Shown in pieces: positions 1 through 12,525 of a stretch of DNA of 64,000 bases. Every line of letters starts with the position of its first letter. The first letter of the stretch is position 1. Source of the stretch: Chionis minor (taxonomy: Eukaryota > Chordata > Aves > Charadriiformes > Chionididae). The notes under the pieces were generated by a model. That model did no database searches. It had not been told where the DNA came from and saw only the letters and a list, made by a program, of their open reading frames with translations. Made by a program: the position numbers and the translations under genes. The DNA lies in NCBI GenBank assembly GCA_013398295.1, contig VZSF01006922.1, positions 62,001-126,000 of the forward strand, read 5' to 3'.

Positions 1-615
1 TGTATGGCAAAAGTTCTTATTTAAGAACTAGCTTCTTACCATTTCTCTTAAAAGTATTTTTACAGCAGTGGATCAGAACACTACCTCTTGCAATAGTGTT
101 CCTTTAATATTCTATGCCACTACTGTAGAATGGTCTTATTTTTATAAGCTCAATGGAAAGATTAGGTGTGAAATGTAATAAACCCTTTTGCTCTTTTTGT
201 ATTATTCTATGCCATGGGTCACATCTCCTTTGAGGTATAATATTTTTTCATTTGGTGGTGGCTATAATCCAAATATATAAACCACCATGTATAATATGAT
301 ATCATTTGCATTGATTAGCAGGTTTAAAGTGAACTTGTGTTAATGAATTTCTGCATATGTAATATAAGTTGCTCAGACATACTAGGGTAAAAATCTTATT
401 AGTAAAGTATAGGGAAAGCTGTATTTGGATGAACAAAAATTGCAGTTATTCTGACTCTGAAAGAGTCTGAAAACTGGGAATGACTCCAGGCTTAAGGAAA
501 AAAATTTAAATATTTTTGCTAGTAATGAAAAGTCCTCAGTAAACTGACTAGCCAATGCCTGTACATCTTCTCTGGCAGCAGTTTCTTTCCCTCACTCACA
601 CAAGCCCTTCAGATG
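1..615. other. AT-rich single-copy DNA, no gene seen
   Basis: No ORF of useful length, no recognisable repeat and no splice-bounded exon is visible. The block ends at the five bases AGATG (611-615), which read as the left target-site duplication of the LTR that begins at 616. Confidence 0.6.
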
Positions 616-748
616 TGTCCTGCTTTGAGGTAAAACAGGACCCATTTTCTGTTTTGTAATTTTACTTTGCAGCTAAGCGTAGCTGAACTGACTAACTAAA
701 CTTTCTGAAATTAACACCATATTATGCAGAAACTGTTCACTCTCAGAG

Positions 749-1302
749 TGATAAGACCCGAACAGCTGTAATTTTTGCCAAGGAATAGTATGCAGAGATG
801 CTTTTGCTTATACTTATTGCTATAACAACCAAAGTCAGATAACTTTGTTATATGCCTCGATGGAGGACTGGAAGTGGAAAAGCATAGAGGGGTTGCATCT
901 GCAGGGAGGAGTGGACAGCATAGATCACCCAGAAGTGACCAACAGGGTATTCCATCCCATCTGCATCATGCTGAGTATAAAAGATGAGGGATCAAAGGGT
1001 CAGACCTCTTTCTTCCATGGTCGGCGTCCAAGGACTACTCTGTCTGTTCATCATCATGCCTTTGATCCCAATGCATGCATTCCTGAATCCAGATCCACAA
1101 TCCAGCTCCCGTCCACCACTGAGTCCTGTCTGAGACTTTCCCATGCCTGTCAGTGATGTGATCATCCTCCTGGAAGCTCGATACTGGTTTTGTTTATACT
1201 ATATATATTTCATTATTTTCTTTTTTACTATTTTATTAATTTATTAATATTTTCATTAAAGTAGTTTAGTTTTTTCCTAAACTCATAAGTCTCTTTCTCT
1301 CT
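749..1302 (+). repeat. Direct duplication copy 1 (probable contig-end overlap)
   Basis: This 554-base stretch recurs without visible change at 1304-1857, an offset of exactly 555, with a single N at 1303 between the copies. Both copies lie inside one LTR, and neither boundary coincides with an LTR end. That argues against a retrotransposition event and for an unmerged overlap between two contig ends. The left copy stops in a CT-rich run, a typical place for an assembly to break. Confidence 0.9.
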
Positions 1303-1303
1303 N
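1303..1303. other. Single-N assembly join
   Basis: One ambiguous base separates two identical 554-base sequences. It probably marks a zero-evidence scaffold join rather than one unread base. Confidence 0.85.
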
Positions 1304-1857
1304 TGATAAGACCCGAACAGCTGTAATTTTTGCCAAGGAATAGTATGCAGAGATGCTTTTGCTTATACTTATTGCTATAACAACCAAAGTCAGATAACTT
1401 TGTTATATGCCTCGATGGAGGACTGGAAGTGGAAAAGCATAGAGGGGTTGCATCTGCAGGGAGGAGTGGACAGCATAGATCACCCAGAAGTGACCAACAG
1501 GGTATTCCATCCCATCTGCATCATGCTGAGTATAAAAGATGAGGGATCAAAGGGTCAGACCTCTTTCTTCCATGGTCGGCGTCCAAGGACTACTCTGTCT
1601 GTTCATCATCATGCCTTTGATCCCAATGCATGCATTCCTGAATCCAGATCCACAATCCAGCTCCCGTCCACCACTGAGTCCTGTCTGAGACTTTCCCATG
1701 CCTGTCAGTGATGTGATCATCCTCCTGGAAGCTCGATACTGGTTTTGTTTATACTATATATATTTCATTATTTTCTTTTTTACTATTTTATTAATTTATT
1801 AATATTTTCATTAAAGTAGTTTAGTTTTTTCCTAAACTCATAAGTCTCTTTCTCTCT
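1304..1857 (+). repeat. Direct duplication copy 2 (probable contig-end overlap)
   Basis: Second copy of 749-1302. It continues uninterrupted into the genuine LTR 3' end (CT-rich run, then ACCATGACA at 1911-1919) and the right target duplication, so this copy belongs to the right-hand contig. Confidence 0.9.
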
Positions 1858-1919
1858 CTCCCTCTCCTTGGAGAGAGAGGTCATTCATTTTCATTGACAG
1901 TCCAGCCCAGACCATGACA

Positions 1920-4900
1920 GGATGTGATTACATTCAAGTGGAGCTGCACAGGAATCCTTTGTCAGTATGGTGATGCTGGCTTCTATAATATGTTTATTTA
2001 CCCAAGACTGAAATGTCTCAGTGTGAATGCACTGTCTCTGATTAAACTTACACAATGAAAGATCTTGGAGGGAGTCCCTGTATGACTTCATGACAGAGAA
2101 TATTTGATAGCTTGGTAGTGAGATAATCATCAGGGCTATATGAAATTACATTTAAGCCTGTAGTCTTAATCTGGTAGAACAGAGACATGGGTATTATTTG
2201 CATTCTGTGTGACCAGATTACTAGCCTGTTAATTATTTATTTTTCCCTTTACCCTCCAAGAGGTTTTGGTTTCATTTAAGTGCTGAAAATCAAGAAATCT
2301 CCAATTTTTCAAGGTAGTGCTTCATGAATAGCTTGGAGGGTTATGTGGGATAATTGTTCAAAGAGAATAAATGACCTGGACATGGGATGAGAAATTGAAA
2401 TTGGTTCTGACAGTTTAAGTGAAACACAAAAACATCACATGACATGTCTTGAAAATCTTAAAGAAAACAAAATGATGTATTGAAAAAACCTCCAGAAGAA
2501 GCAATGCTTAAGTCTTGCAGTGCGTAGATGCTGCCCTGAACCCTTAGAGACTGTCATGGCTGGCTTTGTTTTCATGAAAATACCATGACCTTATTGTAAA
2601 CAGGCATGAATGAGTAGGAGTAAAACACTGAAATAGGCAAAGTGTAGTAAAAGGACAAACTTTCTGGGGGTAAGCAATAAGTGGAAAGTTGAAAGACAGG
2701 AATATTCCCCAGGTATTACACTAAAACAGTTCTTCATGTTTGGGTAGCATGTAGGAAGAAAAGCTGGTTGGAAACCACAGAATCAGAGGACAGGGCATAA
2801 TGAAAATACATCCGATCTCTCACAACACTGTCCTAAGCATCTCCACAAGTGTTTAGTAAATGAGGTGGGATGAGAGGAAAGCTGACAATTTTTGTTAATA
2901 GACTACTTGTTGAAATTCAAAATATCAACCTTCTATACTTCAAAATTTCTATGATAACAATGACTCGCTCAAAGATGGACTCGTATTTGCCCCTTGCGGT
3001 TCCTGTCTTTATTTTCAATGTCCTTGTTCACTGTCCTTTGCTTTATTTAAGGAATCAGAGGAAAGGAATCCTTTTCTCATGAAACAGAACAGAGAAAGTA
3101 TTTTTTTTCCTGGCAAAGACTTGAATAATACATTCCACATATAAAAGTCTGTATAGCCTGAGAGCTGAGCAAGGTCTCTGAACCCATTACTTATAATGAT
3201 GCAGTATTTTATGTACAGCTTTTTTACTCTCAATTACATGTTTCATCCACCAAGATAAACCTTAATTCAAAGTTGCCAACCTGTTGCCTAGTTTCACAAC
3301 TTGATTCTAGAAAAGATGAAATTTTCTAACACTTAAAAAAAAAAAAGGAAAAAAGAAAGAAAAAAAGCTGTGATAATAGAATGCAGGTGAACCTCATTTG
3401 GAGTATTGAGGTTCTGAATGGATGTTTTGCAAACAGGCAGTTTTTGTGACTTAACAGCTCAGCCAATTCAGGTGCTGTTCCTAAATGGTTTGGTTTGTTC
3501 CTTTTGAACTCAAGTGGAAACAAAGATTTTTTCTAGTGATGTTGGTGCTTCTGACAGGGAGGTACAAATTAGCAGGCTGCCATTTAAACAGGAAGATTCA
3601 CTTATTCTCCCTTTTTGTGCTTGAGCTGCTCTTGCTTCCTGCATACCTCCTCAGTCAGAGGAACTGAAACCCCAGTGACAAGAAAACAAGTTTGGGAACT
3701 GGAATTTTGGAATTACTTTAGGCACAGAAATAACAAACAGTCACTCAATTCCGTCTCAGCCACAGTAGCTACAGGGCTGCTGACGGAGCTCTTTAATGGA
3801 GAGTATTCAGGAAGCTCAAGTTCAGAGTCCAGCTTGTACAGATTACTTAAATCCATGTTTGATATCCTTCCATATAAGAAAATATATTGTAAGGAGGGGA
3901 ACAAAGATGTTGTGATGGCTTCTGTATATAAGATATATATAGGAATGTAATATTAAATCATACAGGACACAGAATGCTATATAAGGCACAAACACAGGCA
4001 CTCCAGCCAGGCTTAATTATTCAGCACACCTTGTCAACTATTTTTTGGGCTTGTAAATATACTGTGGGCTTCTGGCCTCTGGCACTACTTGGCCTAATGA
4101 GGCCTGTTATTAGCTATAAAATATCTATATTTTGTATTACTGGATATAAAATGCATTCCCAAATATCCCTAGCCACTTGATTTCTGAGTCATCAGCTGGA
4201 GTGACTCATCATATTTCCCTGAATGAAAAAAGGGGGAAATAAACAGAGAAGAGTATAAAATGCAGAAACAGCATTTTCATTTTTTTTCTTGCAGTTCTAA
4301 GAAAGCAACCATCCTGCAAAGCATCCCTATGCCATGGTCCTAAATTCCAGTCTGATTCAATAGGGTACGATTATCTGTTGTGTAAGGAAAAATGGAAATG
4401 GAAACCAGAACCACATGATGCAAATTGTACAGCACAAATAAGAATTCTCATCTACAAAACAGAGCAGTAGCAAGACCTGAGAGTGATTAAGGATAATACA
4501 TTAGCCATCTGCACAATGTCTGATAGCAGCAAGAAGGTAAACAGAGTTGTGGCCTGTCTTGGCACATGTTATGTCTCCAGAAGTGAGATGTATAAATCAG
4601 AATTGAAATATTCACATATAAAGCAATAACAAAGCCTTATTTGGAATATTCTGAGCTTTTCTCTTTAGGATATTATATGAAGACTATATGAAGCTGGAAA
4701 AGATCAAAAAGCCGTGACAGAAGGTACTTAGACTAACATTGGAAACAAAGGAAATGCATCATGAGGAATGCAAAACCAGACTGTCAGTATGCACAAAGGA
4801 AACTGAGACCCTGGAGAAAAATCTAGGATCTAAAATATCCTAAAAGGGAAAGACAGATGCCAGTGCAAGGAATTTAAATACAATAACAGCTAATTGAAAA

Positions 4901-7900
4901 ACAAACATATAAGAATTTAAATGAAGGTAGAGATTAGTAGCCTGAAGCAATTTGGACAGAATTAGGACATATAGAAATAGCTGTTGAATGCTGCAAAATA
5001 AAGAAGATTGAGCATCAACTGAGAGGAGTATTCTAGCCGTATTGTGCCTATGAAAGAACTTGAGGAAAGTAAACAAATGTATCTTGCAGATAACCTATCC
5101 GTGCTAATGGGTTCAAAAAGTGATTGGTCTTCTCTGAAATGAATTTGATTTAGCTTTGGTGACAAATAGCATGCATATGACTTAATCGGTAGTTCAACAG
5201 TAAAATCCATCCCTAATAAAATTTTTAGGACCTGTTTTACAAGATGCCTTTGCAGTAAAACTTAATGAAAGGGATAATGATGATGGGAGAAGAATAATTG
5301 ACCTTGACAAGGTGGGATACAAAGGGAAACTTCTCCTGGAACCTCTATGCAAAGATTTATTGCACAGGGATAGTCCCAGAGCAAAGCATCATAATTCTAT
5401 CTAGACTATTTTTCTCTAGCTACTGCTGCACATAACAAGACAATCTTGACTGAAAAATCCATTTTTTTTTTAGGAGAGATTTTACAGATTTTGAGAGGAC
5501 TTGTCTTATCATCTTGCATGTAAATTGTTATCTTCTGGATTTAGTGAAGTTCTGTTTTATACCTTCTTATTCTATGTAAGTTTGAAATATCTAAATGTAG
5601 GCATAGCCTACTAAAGATAGCTTTATGGTTAGGGCAGTGGGTAGCCTCAGGTCCACTTGAAATACTGCCTATGTAAATGGGAAAAGAAAAGCTTGATCTT
5701 TTGTTGAATTTATAGAATAAACATGTCATTTAAGGGGCACAGCAGAAGAGTAGAAAGAAAACATGGAATTCCCAGAGTGATTATCTCTGATGATCTCTTA
5801 TAGCCTGCCTTTGCAAAGGAGCTGTGGGGGGAAAAAATTTTGAGATTTTAAGATGAAAGCCATGATTATGCCCAATATTTTGGGCAATATAACTGTAAAA
5901 AAAGTGTATCTAGGGTTGTACCTTGTCAGACAAAGCCAGGTCTCCTGTGTCTCTCCCTAAGCAGAATGCAGGAATTAATTTTATTTTTACATGTTAAATT
6001 GTTGTTATGTCAATAGTGTTACGTTTGCTGTTAGAAAATAAATGTGGTCAGCATCAGTAAGGATCTGTTGCTGAGTCATATGCTGTACCTTTAATATGCT
6101 GAAGACCCTGTTCATCACACCTTGAGGTGTAAAGGGATCATGCAAAATTAGAAAAGCACCAATTTAATGCAGTTGTTGGTAATCCCAGACCACTTCCACA
6201 CAGGAGGGAAAAGGGAGAAGCTTGCCATGAAAAAAAATCTGTTTCAGTCGTTGCAAAAATAATAATGAAAAAATAATAAAACCAACCAACCAAACACACC
6301 CCCCCCNTTAGCTTGAGAATCCTAGTTTGAGCAACTGTCCTTTGCAGTGTAAGCCAATTTGGTTTTTGAGTATGTAGAGTCCTCCCTTTCTAAATGATCT
6401 CTTCTCACACATTAGTGTGGCTCTCTGGAACAGTTCCTGACACTGAAACAGCTGTTCCAGTAGTGTATATGCTTTAGACTGTGACTGGTAGGGAACCAGA
6501 TACTTGCCAAACTGTCTTCTCCTTTCTACCAAGGCACCAAACTAACTTGGGGAGGTTAGAGAAAGGGGTAATCCTATATGGCTCTTATTATGTACCCTTT
6601 AGCCAATGGTGAACCATATCTTGCTCAAATTTTTCTATAGGAAACAGGTCACTTAGAGGTAACATAGCAGGAACTTCTCTTTTGGCCCTGTTACTGTCCT
6701 TATATTGTGAGACTTTTAAGCTTATTTTCATATGAAGCTTCTCTTTTCTGATGGGTTTCTCCATGGAAGAGAAGGACTGTGGTAAAATTTTTACTTACAC
6801 TTCATAAATTCTTACGCAAAGAAATTTCAAGACAGTGCAGTCTCTTCAGGAGACTTTTAGACTGTACAAAATAAATGTGTTTATTCAGAAATGAGAAAAT
6901 ACTGTTGTTGTATTTTAAAATTTACTGTCTTAACAAAGTTATGAGCGAAAAAAACATGGATCTATTAGTCTGAATGTACATTCTGTAGTTTGGTCAGGCA
7001 AAATGTTCTGTAAGACAGAAACCTTTGGAAATGACTCTTCTCTCTGGAGACTGGTATTATGACCTAAAGACAGACAGCACACAACAAGTACTTGTATACA
7101 AGACAGCTTAAAAATTTTTGTAAGATCTAACATCTGTAGAATACCAAGAGATAACTAGTTTTAATTCAGAAATCTTTAAATTTTCAGATGCTCTCAGTAT
7201 TTTAGATAGATAGTATACATAGCATCCAGATAAAAATGCAGCCACTGCTTTCTTTGTTCTTTCAAATATATCATTATATCATCATATCTGTAGAACGACA
7301 ATACATGGCAGAGTACTGAAGTAGAGGATAAGATAGATTTTGAAAAGTAACATTTAATTCAATTCTACCCATACTTCTGTGTGGACTGGTATCATAACCC
7401 AAATGCAGTAATTACTGGAAACCTTGGGATTCTTAAATGACCCTGTAGTACCACAGCCTCAAACTAATGTTTTCTTGCACACATGTATTAAGAGTATGGA
7501 GTTGTTTTTTGACAGTTTACAGTGGTGGTTAAAAGTTGATATTTCCATACATTTGCATATAGCTTGTGCAAAAAAGACTAAAGCAATTTCCACCCTCAGG
7601 TTATGTATCACACCTTGTATTTAACAAAAGGAAAAGGGGTAGCTTTCTAAAAATACAGATGCTCAAGGTGATAATTTACATACACTGTAGAAAAAAAAAA
7701 TTGCTGAAAGGACAGTATTTAGTCTTGTTGGTAATACTGGTAACCTAATTAACCACAAATTTTATTAAAATGCAGTAATGTTAAACTATGTTTATCTCCT
7801 TATATACTGACAAGCATAGAAATGCTGGCAATAAATATCAGCCTTAAGGATAGATTGTAATAGCTTTTATTTGCTTTGCAAACTGTTAAACTCGATCAGT

Positions 7901-8657
7901 TGTCTTTGATAAAAAAAGATATAAAAGGACAGATGTACCAATTTTGTGCTTCATTTACACATCAGAAAATACCAAAATACTTTTTTCTTTTTACTCCCCT
8001 GAGAAGATTTAAACAGTCACTGACATTAATAAACACAAGAGAGCCATAAGGATGCTGCATAGTTTTCTGGTTTAGGATTGGTATGAAAGGAATTAAAAAA
8101 AAAAAAAGGGGGGAAGTAGTATTGAAATTTGTTTGCCAGATTATGTGGGCTCTGATTTGTTTCAGTTACAGATAGAAGTGGTTGTGAGGAAATACGTCTT
8201 ATGGTTTACAAGGTCTTTTTAACGATTTTACTCTTTCCATTTGTGAGAACTTTTACTTGGGTTCTCTATTTCATTTATTAGGTAATTAGCTTCTCATTTC
8301 TCTCAGCCTCTCTACTGAGGGTTTATATGAATTGTCAGATTTATATAGTTCTCAGATTTCTGTGTGGCGCAAAGGCCTTTTTTCATGTGAACATTTCAAA
8401 TGAAAAATCTTTAGTCTTCCGTGGCACTCAGTTAATTTCCTGATTTTCTTTCTCGAAAGATATAGAAACCTTAAGGTAACCACTAATACTACAAACACAC
8501 ATTACTACTTTTTTACTACGTAAAAAAAAAAAATCTGCCTCAATAGGATGAAAAAGTGAGCATGTCAGGCTCAGCTCAATGACGAGGTGGTTAAGTTAAA
8601 ACGTCATGTGGTCCTTCATGTGAGCTCTGGGCTTTCAAATTGACTGCTCTTGGGTAT
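1920..8657. other. AT-rich single-copy DNA, no gene seen
   Basis: About 6.7 kb with only short ORFs (111 codons at most, at 3615-3950), none with a recognisable domain. It contains A-rich tracts near 3334-3365, 7691 and 8096-8107, an (AACC)-like run near 6281-6296 leading into a C-run, and an N at 6307. I recognise no CR1 or LTR sequence here. It could be intergenic or intronic; the sequence alone does not distinguish these. Confidence 0.5.
6297..6307. other. C homopolymer ending in N
   Basis: A CACACC...C run ends in a single N at 6307. Unlike the other ambiguous positions in the window, the sequence after it (TTAGCTTGAG) does not repeat the sequence before it. This looks like a homopolymer sequencing ambiguity rather than an overlapping join. 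Confidence 0.6.
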
Positions 8658-9308
8658 TGTCTTGGTTTGAGTGACACAGAACTAATTTCTCTTCTGGTGC
8701 TTGGGAAAGCTGTATTTTTGGAAGACTCCAGTGTCTGAATTCATGAAAATATTTACTTTACAGACAGCTATGGTATGTGGGTCTCAAGGTGTCAGTGTTT
8801 TCAAGCTCACAAGGTGCAGGGATGAGGAGAAGCGAGACTCGGGTACTTGACTCAAGCTGGCCAACAGGACTATATCATACCATGAACATCACATTCAATA
8901 TAAATTAGTAAGTTTGCTCCAAAGTTCACTTTCCATTGACGGCAGCAATCCAGAGGACTTCTTGCCCTGGTGTTGGACCCCTGAGGCCTTCCTTTCCTCC
9001 CAAAACTGTAGCACTTGCGGTGTCCGACATTTACTGTCCACTGCTGAGAGTGCGCAGATTCCTACTGATATAGTTGGCTGAGTATAATCCTTGTATAGTG
9101 TATATATGGGTATTGGGATCAATATGCGTTCTTTAGTGTTAGTACTGTTAATTATCTAGTTCTATCCTATTAAATATGTTTATCTTTCAACCCCCAGGTT
9201 TCCTTGTTTTCTTCCTGATTCCTCTTCTTGGGTTGGGAGGCGTCATTGGGTGAGAGAATAATTGTCTAAACAACAAGAAATTGTTATGGGTTTTCTCAAA
9301 CCATAACA
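8658..9308 (+). mobile_element. Nearly intact solo endogenous-retrovirus LTR (avian)
   Basis: The element opens TGTCTTGGTTTGAG at 8658 and closes CTCAAACCATAACA at 9308. Those termini are inverted repeats matching at 12 of 14 positions. Flanking five-base repeats GGTAT (8653-8657) and GGTGT (9309-9313) differ by one base. A TATA-like TATAAT lies at 9083-9088 and an ATTAAA polyadenylation signal at 9169-9174, followed by a pyrimidine-rich stretch typical of the U5 part of bird LTRs. Length is about 651 bp with no internal retroviral sequence on either side, so it is a solo LTR left by recombination between two LTRs. The minus-strand ORFs at 8895-9122 and 9187-9378 have no recognisable content. 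This is the cleanest LTR in the window. Confidence 0.85.
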
Positions 9309-12300
9309 GGTGTGTACATCTACGGTGTTGCATGGTGCTACTGTTTCTGGGCAGTCCATGGTACCCAAGCCCTGGCACACAGCTTAAAGGTTTGTATGCC
9401 TGTATTATGACATGAAAGACTATACTTTCAGACTACTCACCTTAAATTTTTCATGCGCTTTTACTTTCAGTAGACTTGTTGATTAATGAATTTTGCAAGG
9501 AAGATAACACTGAGTAAAGCGTCACAGAGCTGAGTGGTTTGAGGGATGTGTAAATGCCTGCAAATTTATTTCTCGGGTATAATAAGCTATAAGTCAGTAC
9601 AGGTGTAGTATCAAAGTCTTTCTCTTGGAGAAAGTGAGACTAAAATCAAGGAGTCAAATGGAACATAAAATGCTTACTTATATTCCTGAGAGAGCTATCT
9701 GTGTCGCTTTCCCTGTCTCAAGTATATGCAGACACGTTACACAATCTGACCTGTGCTTTCTGGGGCACAGTATTTGCTAGCATGTGCAAGTGAATAAGGT
9801 AGAAGAGAAGAGCATGCTCTTAGTCATGTATTAACAAGCTGTCAGTTCTTCTTTTCACACCTGATTAAACAGGACAGGAAGCCAGAACAACTAAGTGTTA
9901 AAGCCTCAGCACATTTCCTGGACTAATTTTTGGGCAGTGTAGCCTTGTACTTGGACAAAGTACATTGCGGGTGACTGATTAAAATAATAACAAAAATAAT
10001 AATAATGTGAGCTGAACTTTAGACTGAAAATGTTTTATTTAGTCTGAAATTAAAATTTTGGCTTGATTTTTTTTTTCCCAGAGGAAAAATTTATGATGTT
10101 TCATTAACACTTTCTTTTTTCAGCCTTTTAGGGGCCTATTCCTAGCTAAGAAAAATGTTATTTTGCACTAACATTTTCATGAACTGTGGATTATCTTCCT
10201 AACTTCCTCTCTACAAAAAACATTTTCTGAAATACTTATAGTCGCAGTTCAGCCTAAGATGTGAAAAGATGTTGGATTAATACATTTTTTCACAAGATAT
10301 ACTGGTGAAACCTTAAGAAATTATAAATTTGGACTGTTGGGGAGGAGCAAAAGAAGAAATTTGAATCTGTCTGCCTTGTTCTGGTCTGCTTGTCACAGCA
10401 CAGCAACTTAAGACTATATTCCTTAAAGAAGTCCAGAATTGCTTGTGATTCCTTTGTAGCTCTTCTCATAGTATCAGGATAGAGCAAAGGGACCACCTTA
10501 GAGCTAGAAATAACCAACAGTCATAATTGCTGTTTCTCACGACAAAATCAGCTGACAAAACTCTCCAAAATTACACATCACCAAAAAAAAAAGTAGTCCA
10601 CACAGGTTTTTTTCAATTTCATCTGTAATACTAGTGCTTTAAAATAGTCAGAAGTGCCATCTGCTGCTGCTTACGGGAATCCCACTCTCTCCCACCCCTG
10701 GGTAAAAGGAACTTAGGATGAAGTGTGTTTCTAGCAAAACAGTAAACCCAGTCTTCATCTTATATCAAAGTTAAACATAGTCCACTGGTTGGATTTGCCT
10801 TTGTTAGGATTTTCCTTTGCTTCTATTGGCATCCAATTTGCTGACAAGGGTTTTACAAGGTACACATTAACAGAAATAATCAAAAGATTTACCGTGTTGC
10901 CACGAGGCTATCATTCAGAGGTTATTTTGATACAGCAGTAAATGAGACAGAGAAGTAGAAATAACCCAGCAAACATTCTTCGTAGTCTTCTGCGAAGGCA
11001 TCTGAGAATAAGAGGGAATAGTTAGTAAAAAAAAAAAAAAAAAAGAGAAAGAGAGAAAAATGCACTGTACAGGCACACAGCAAATTTGAAAAGATTATAT
11101 TCTACTACAGTACTTTCAGCACCTCCAAAAGAAGAGGAATATAGCTTTCTTCCTCTTAAGCAACAGTTACTGATTTTTGTTAAGTGTCTACTAAGACATT
11201 AATCTAAATTTATAATGATAAACTTGAAATACATCTCTAGAAGGAAAATCACCTATCAGACAAGTCTAGGGGAAAATCTAGCCAGCCAGCTAAAATCATT
11301 TCAATGAAATGCCCAGGGAATTAATCTTGCAGTGAGAGAATAACAGTATCAAGTACCTAAGCACAGCTGCTCAGCTTCTCTATTGATGCTGGTTCTTTTT
11401 TATTCATGGTAATTCCTCTACCTCCTTCTATCTCACCCATGATCTTCTTGGAATCTCTTCTAAGAGCACACCCACAAAATCCTAGCCTTACTGTCAGAAA
11501 AAATGTTTTCCTACATACACTGCAGTGATAATCCAATTAGGTGAGTTCCTTTTCTTTTGTTGCCTTATAATTTTCAAAAGGTAGACTACTTAGTATTGTT
11601 GGATGAACTCATGTATAGTAGTTGTATTCCCTTTTACTCAGTGAAAATTTTGCTACAGTGAAAATAAACAGTGAAAATTTATATCAATTTGCTGAACATA
11701 TGAAAACTTCATATATGTCAACTGTTTACCATAAGAAAAAAAATTTTGTTGATAAAGGACTATATTTAGTGAAAATGAGTTAGCTGTTTTTAAGATCCAA
11801 CAGTATTATTGGTAGGATTAAGTTCAGAAAGGATTTTGAGAAGGCAGTTTTCAGCTCAGTGAAGACAAAGATGCCATATACACCTCTTAACTGTTGTATC
11901 TGCCTGTTAAGTGAACACTGTGGTCCTTAGTCAGCTGCATGCAAAACAAAACTAAAGGCAAGGAAAAGAAATGCAAAGGGACTATGCAGTATTGGAAGCC
12001 AAGAAAGAGCAACACAATGAGACTAAACTTGAAAATATCAAGCTAATATACCTAAGGGTGAATTATTTCAAAACTTCAGAGATTCAGTGTTGATGTGGGA
12101 GGCATGAAAGAAAAGTAGAACTCATAAAAGGCAACAAATAAAATCTGCATCAGTAAGGCAGTGTGCCAGATGAAAGAAAAAGTGCCAATAGGGGTCTTGT
12201 GTTGCATATGTTAAAGTCATATCATGATGGAAGGCAGAAATAATGCCACTGTGTTCAACCACTGTTGTGCAACCCACCTGAAACATCATATTTGACTTTG

Positions 12301-12525
12301 AGAGTGTAAGAAGGTGTCAGAACGAACAAGATGTACCAGATAGGTAAAGTGAAATCGATGGAGCTCTGCCAGAGCAACAACTCCAAAATCTCTTTACTCA
12401 GGTGAATAACATTTTGAAAAGATGTTGTTATCTGTTTGTGTAAAGTTGAAAAAGTCATTAATAAAATCTCTACCATTCTCATATGTCTCTCCATCTTCTA
12501 TTTTTGGGTACTCTGCATGGCCTCC
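9309..12525. other. AT-rich single-copy DNA, no gene seen
   Basis: Contains a poly(A) run at 11027-11044 followed by GA-rich sequence. A short word, CAGTGAAAAT, recurs three times near 11639-11680. No ORF has recognisable domains and no CR1 similarity is visible. It ends at CCTCC (12521-12525), the probable target duplication of the next LTR. Confidence 0.5.

Larger units (their letters stand above)
616..1919 (+). mobile_element. Solo endogenous-retrovirus LTR (avian), interrupted by an assembly duplication
   Basis: The element begins TGTCCTGCTTTGAGG at 616 and ends ACCATGACA at 1919, so it has the TG...CA ends of an LTR with partly inverted termini. Flanking five-base direct repeats are AGATG (611-615) and GGATG (1920-1924), one mismatch apart, as expected for a retroviral target duplication. 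Promoter and processing signals run in plus order: TATAAAA at 976-982, then an ATTAAA polyadenylation signal at 1255-1260. The second copies of these lie at 1531-1537 and 1810-1815. No gag, pol or env sequence is attached, so it is a solo LTR. Removing the repeated 555 bases leaves about 749 bp, a normal LTR length. The 103-codon ORFs inside it (845-1156, 1400-1711) are chance ORFs. The family assignment is from general resemblance to bird ERV LTRs; I give no database name. Confidence 0.8.

Noticed and set aside
845..1711. Paired 103-codon ORFs
   Set aside because: Both lie inside the solo LTR, downstream of its U3 start and across its TATA box. They are copies of each other through the probable assembly duplication.
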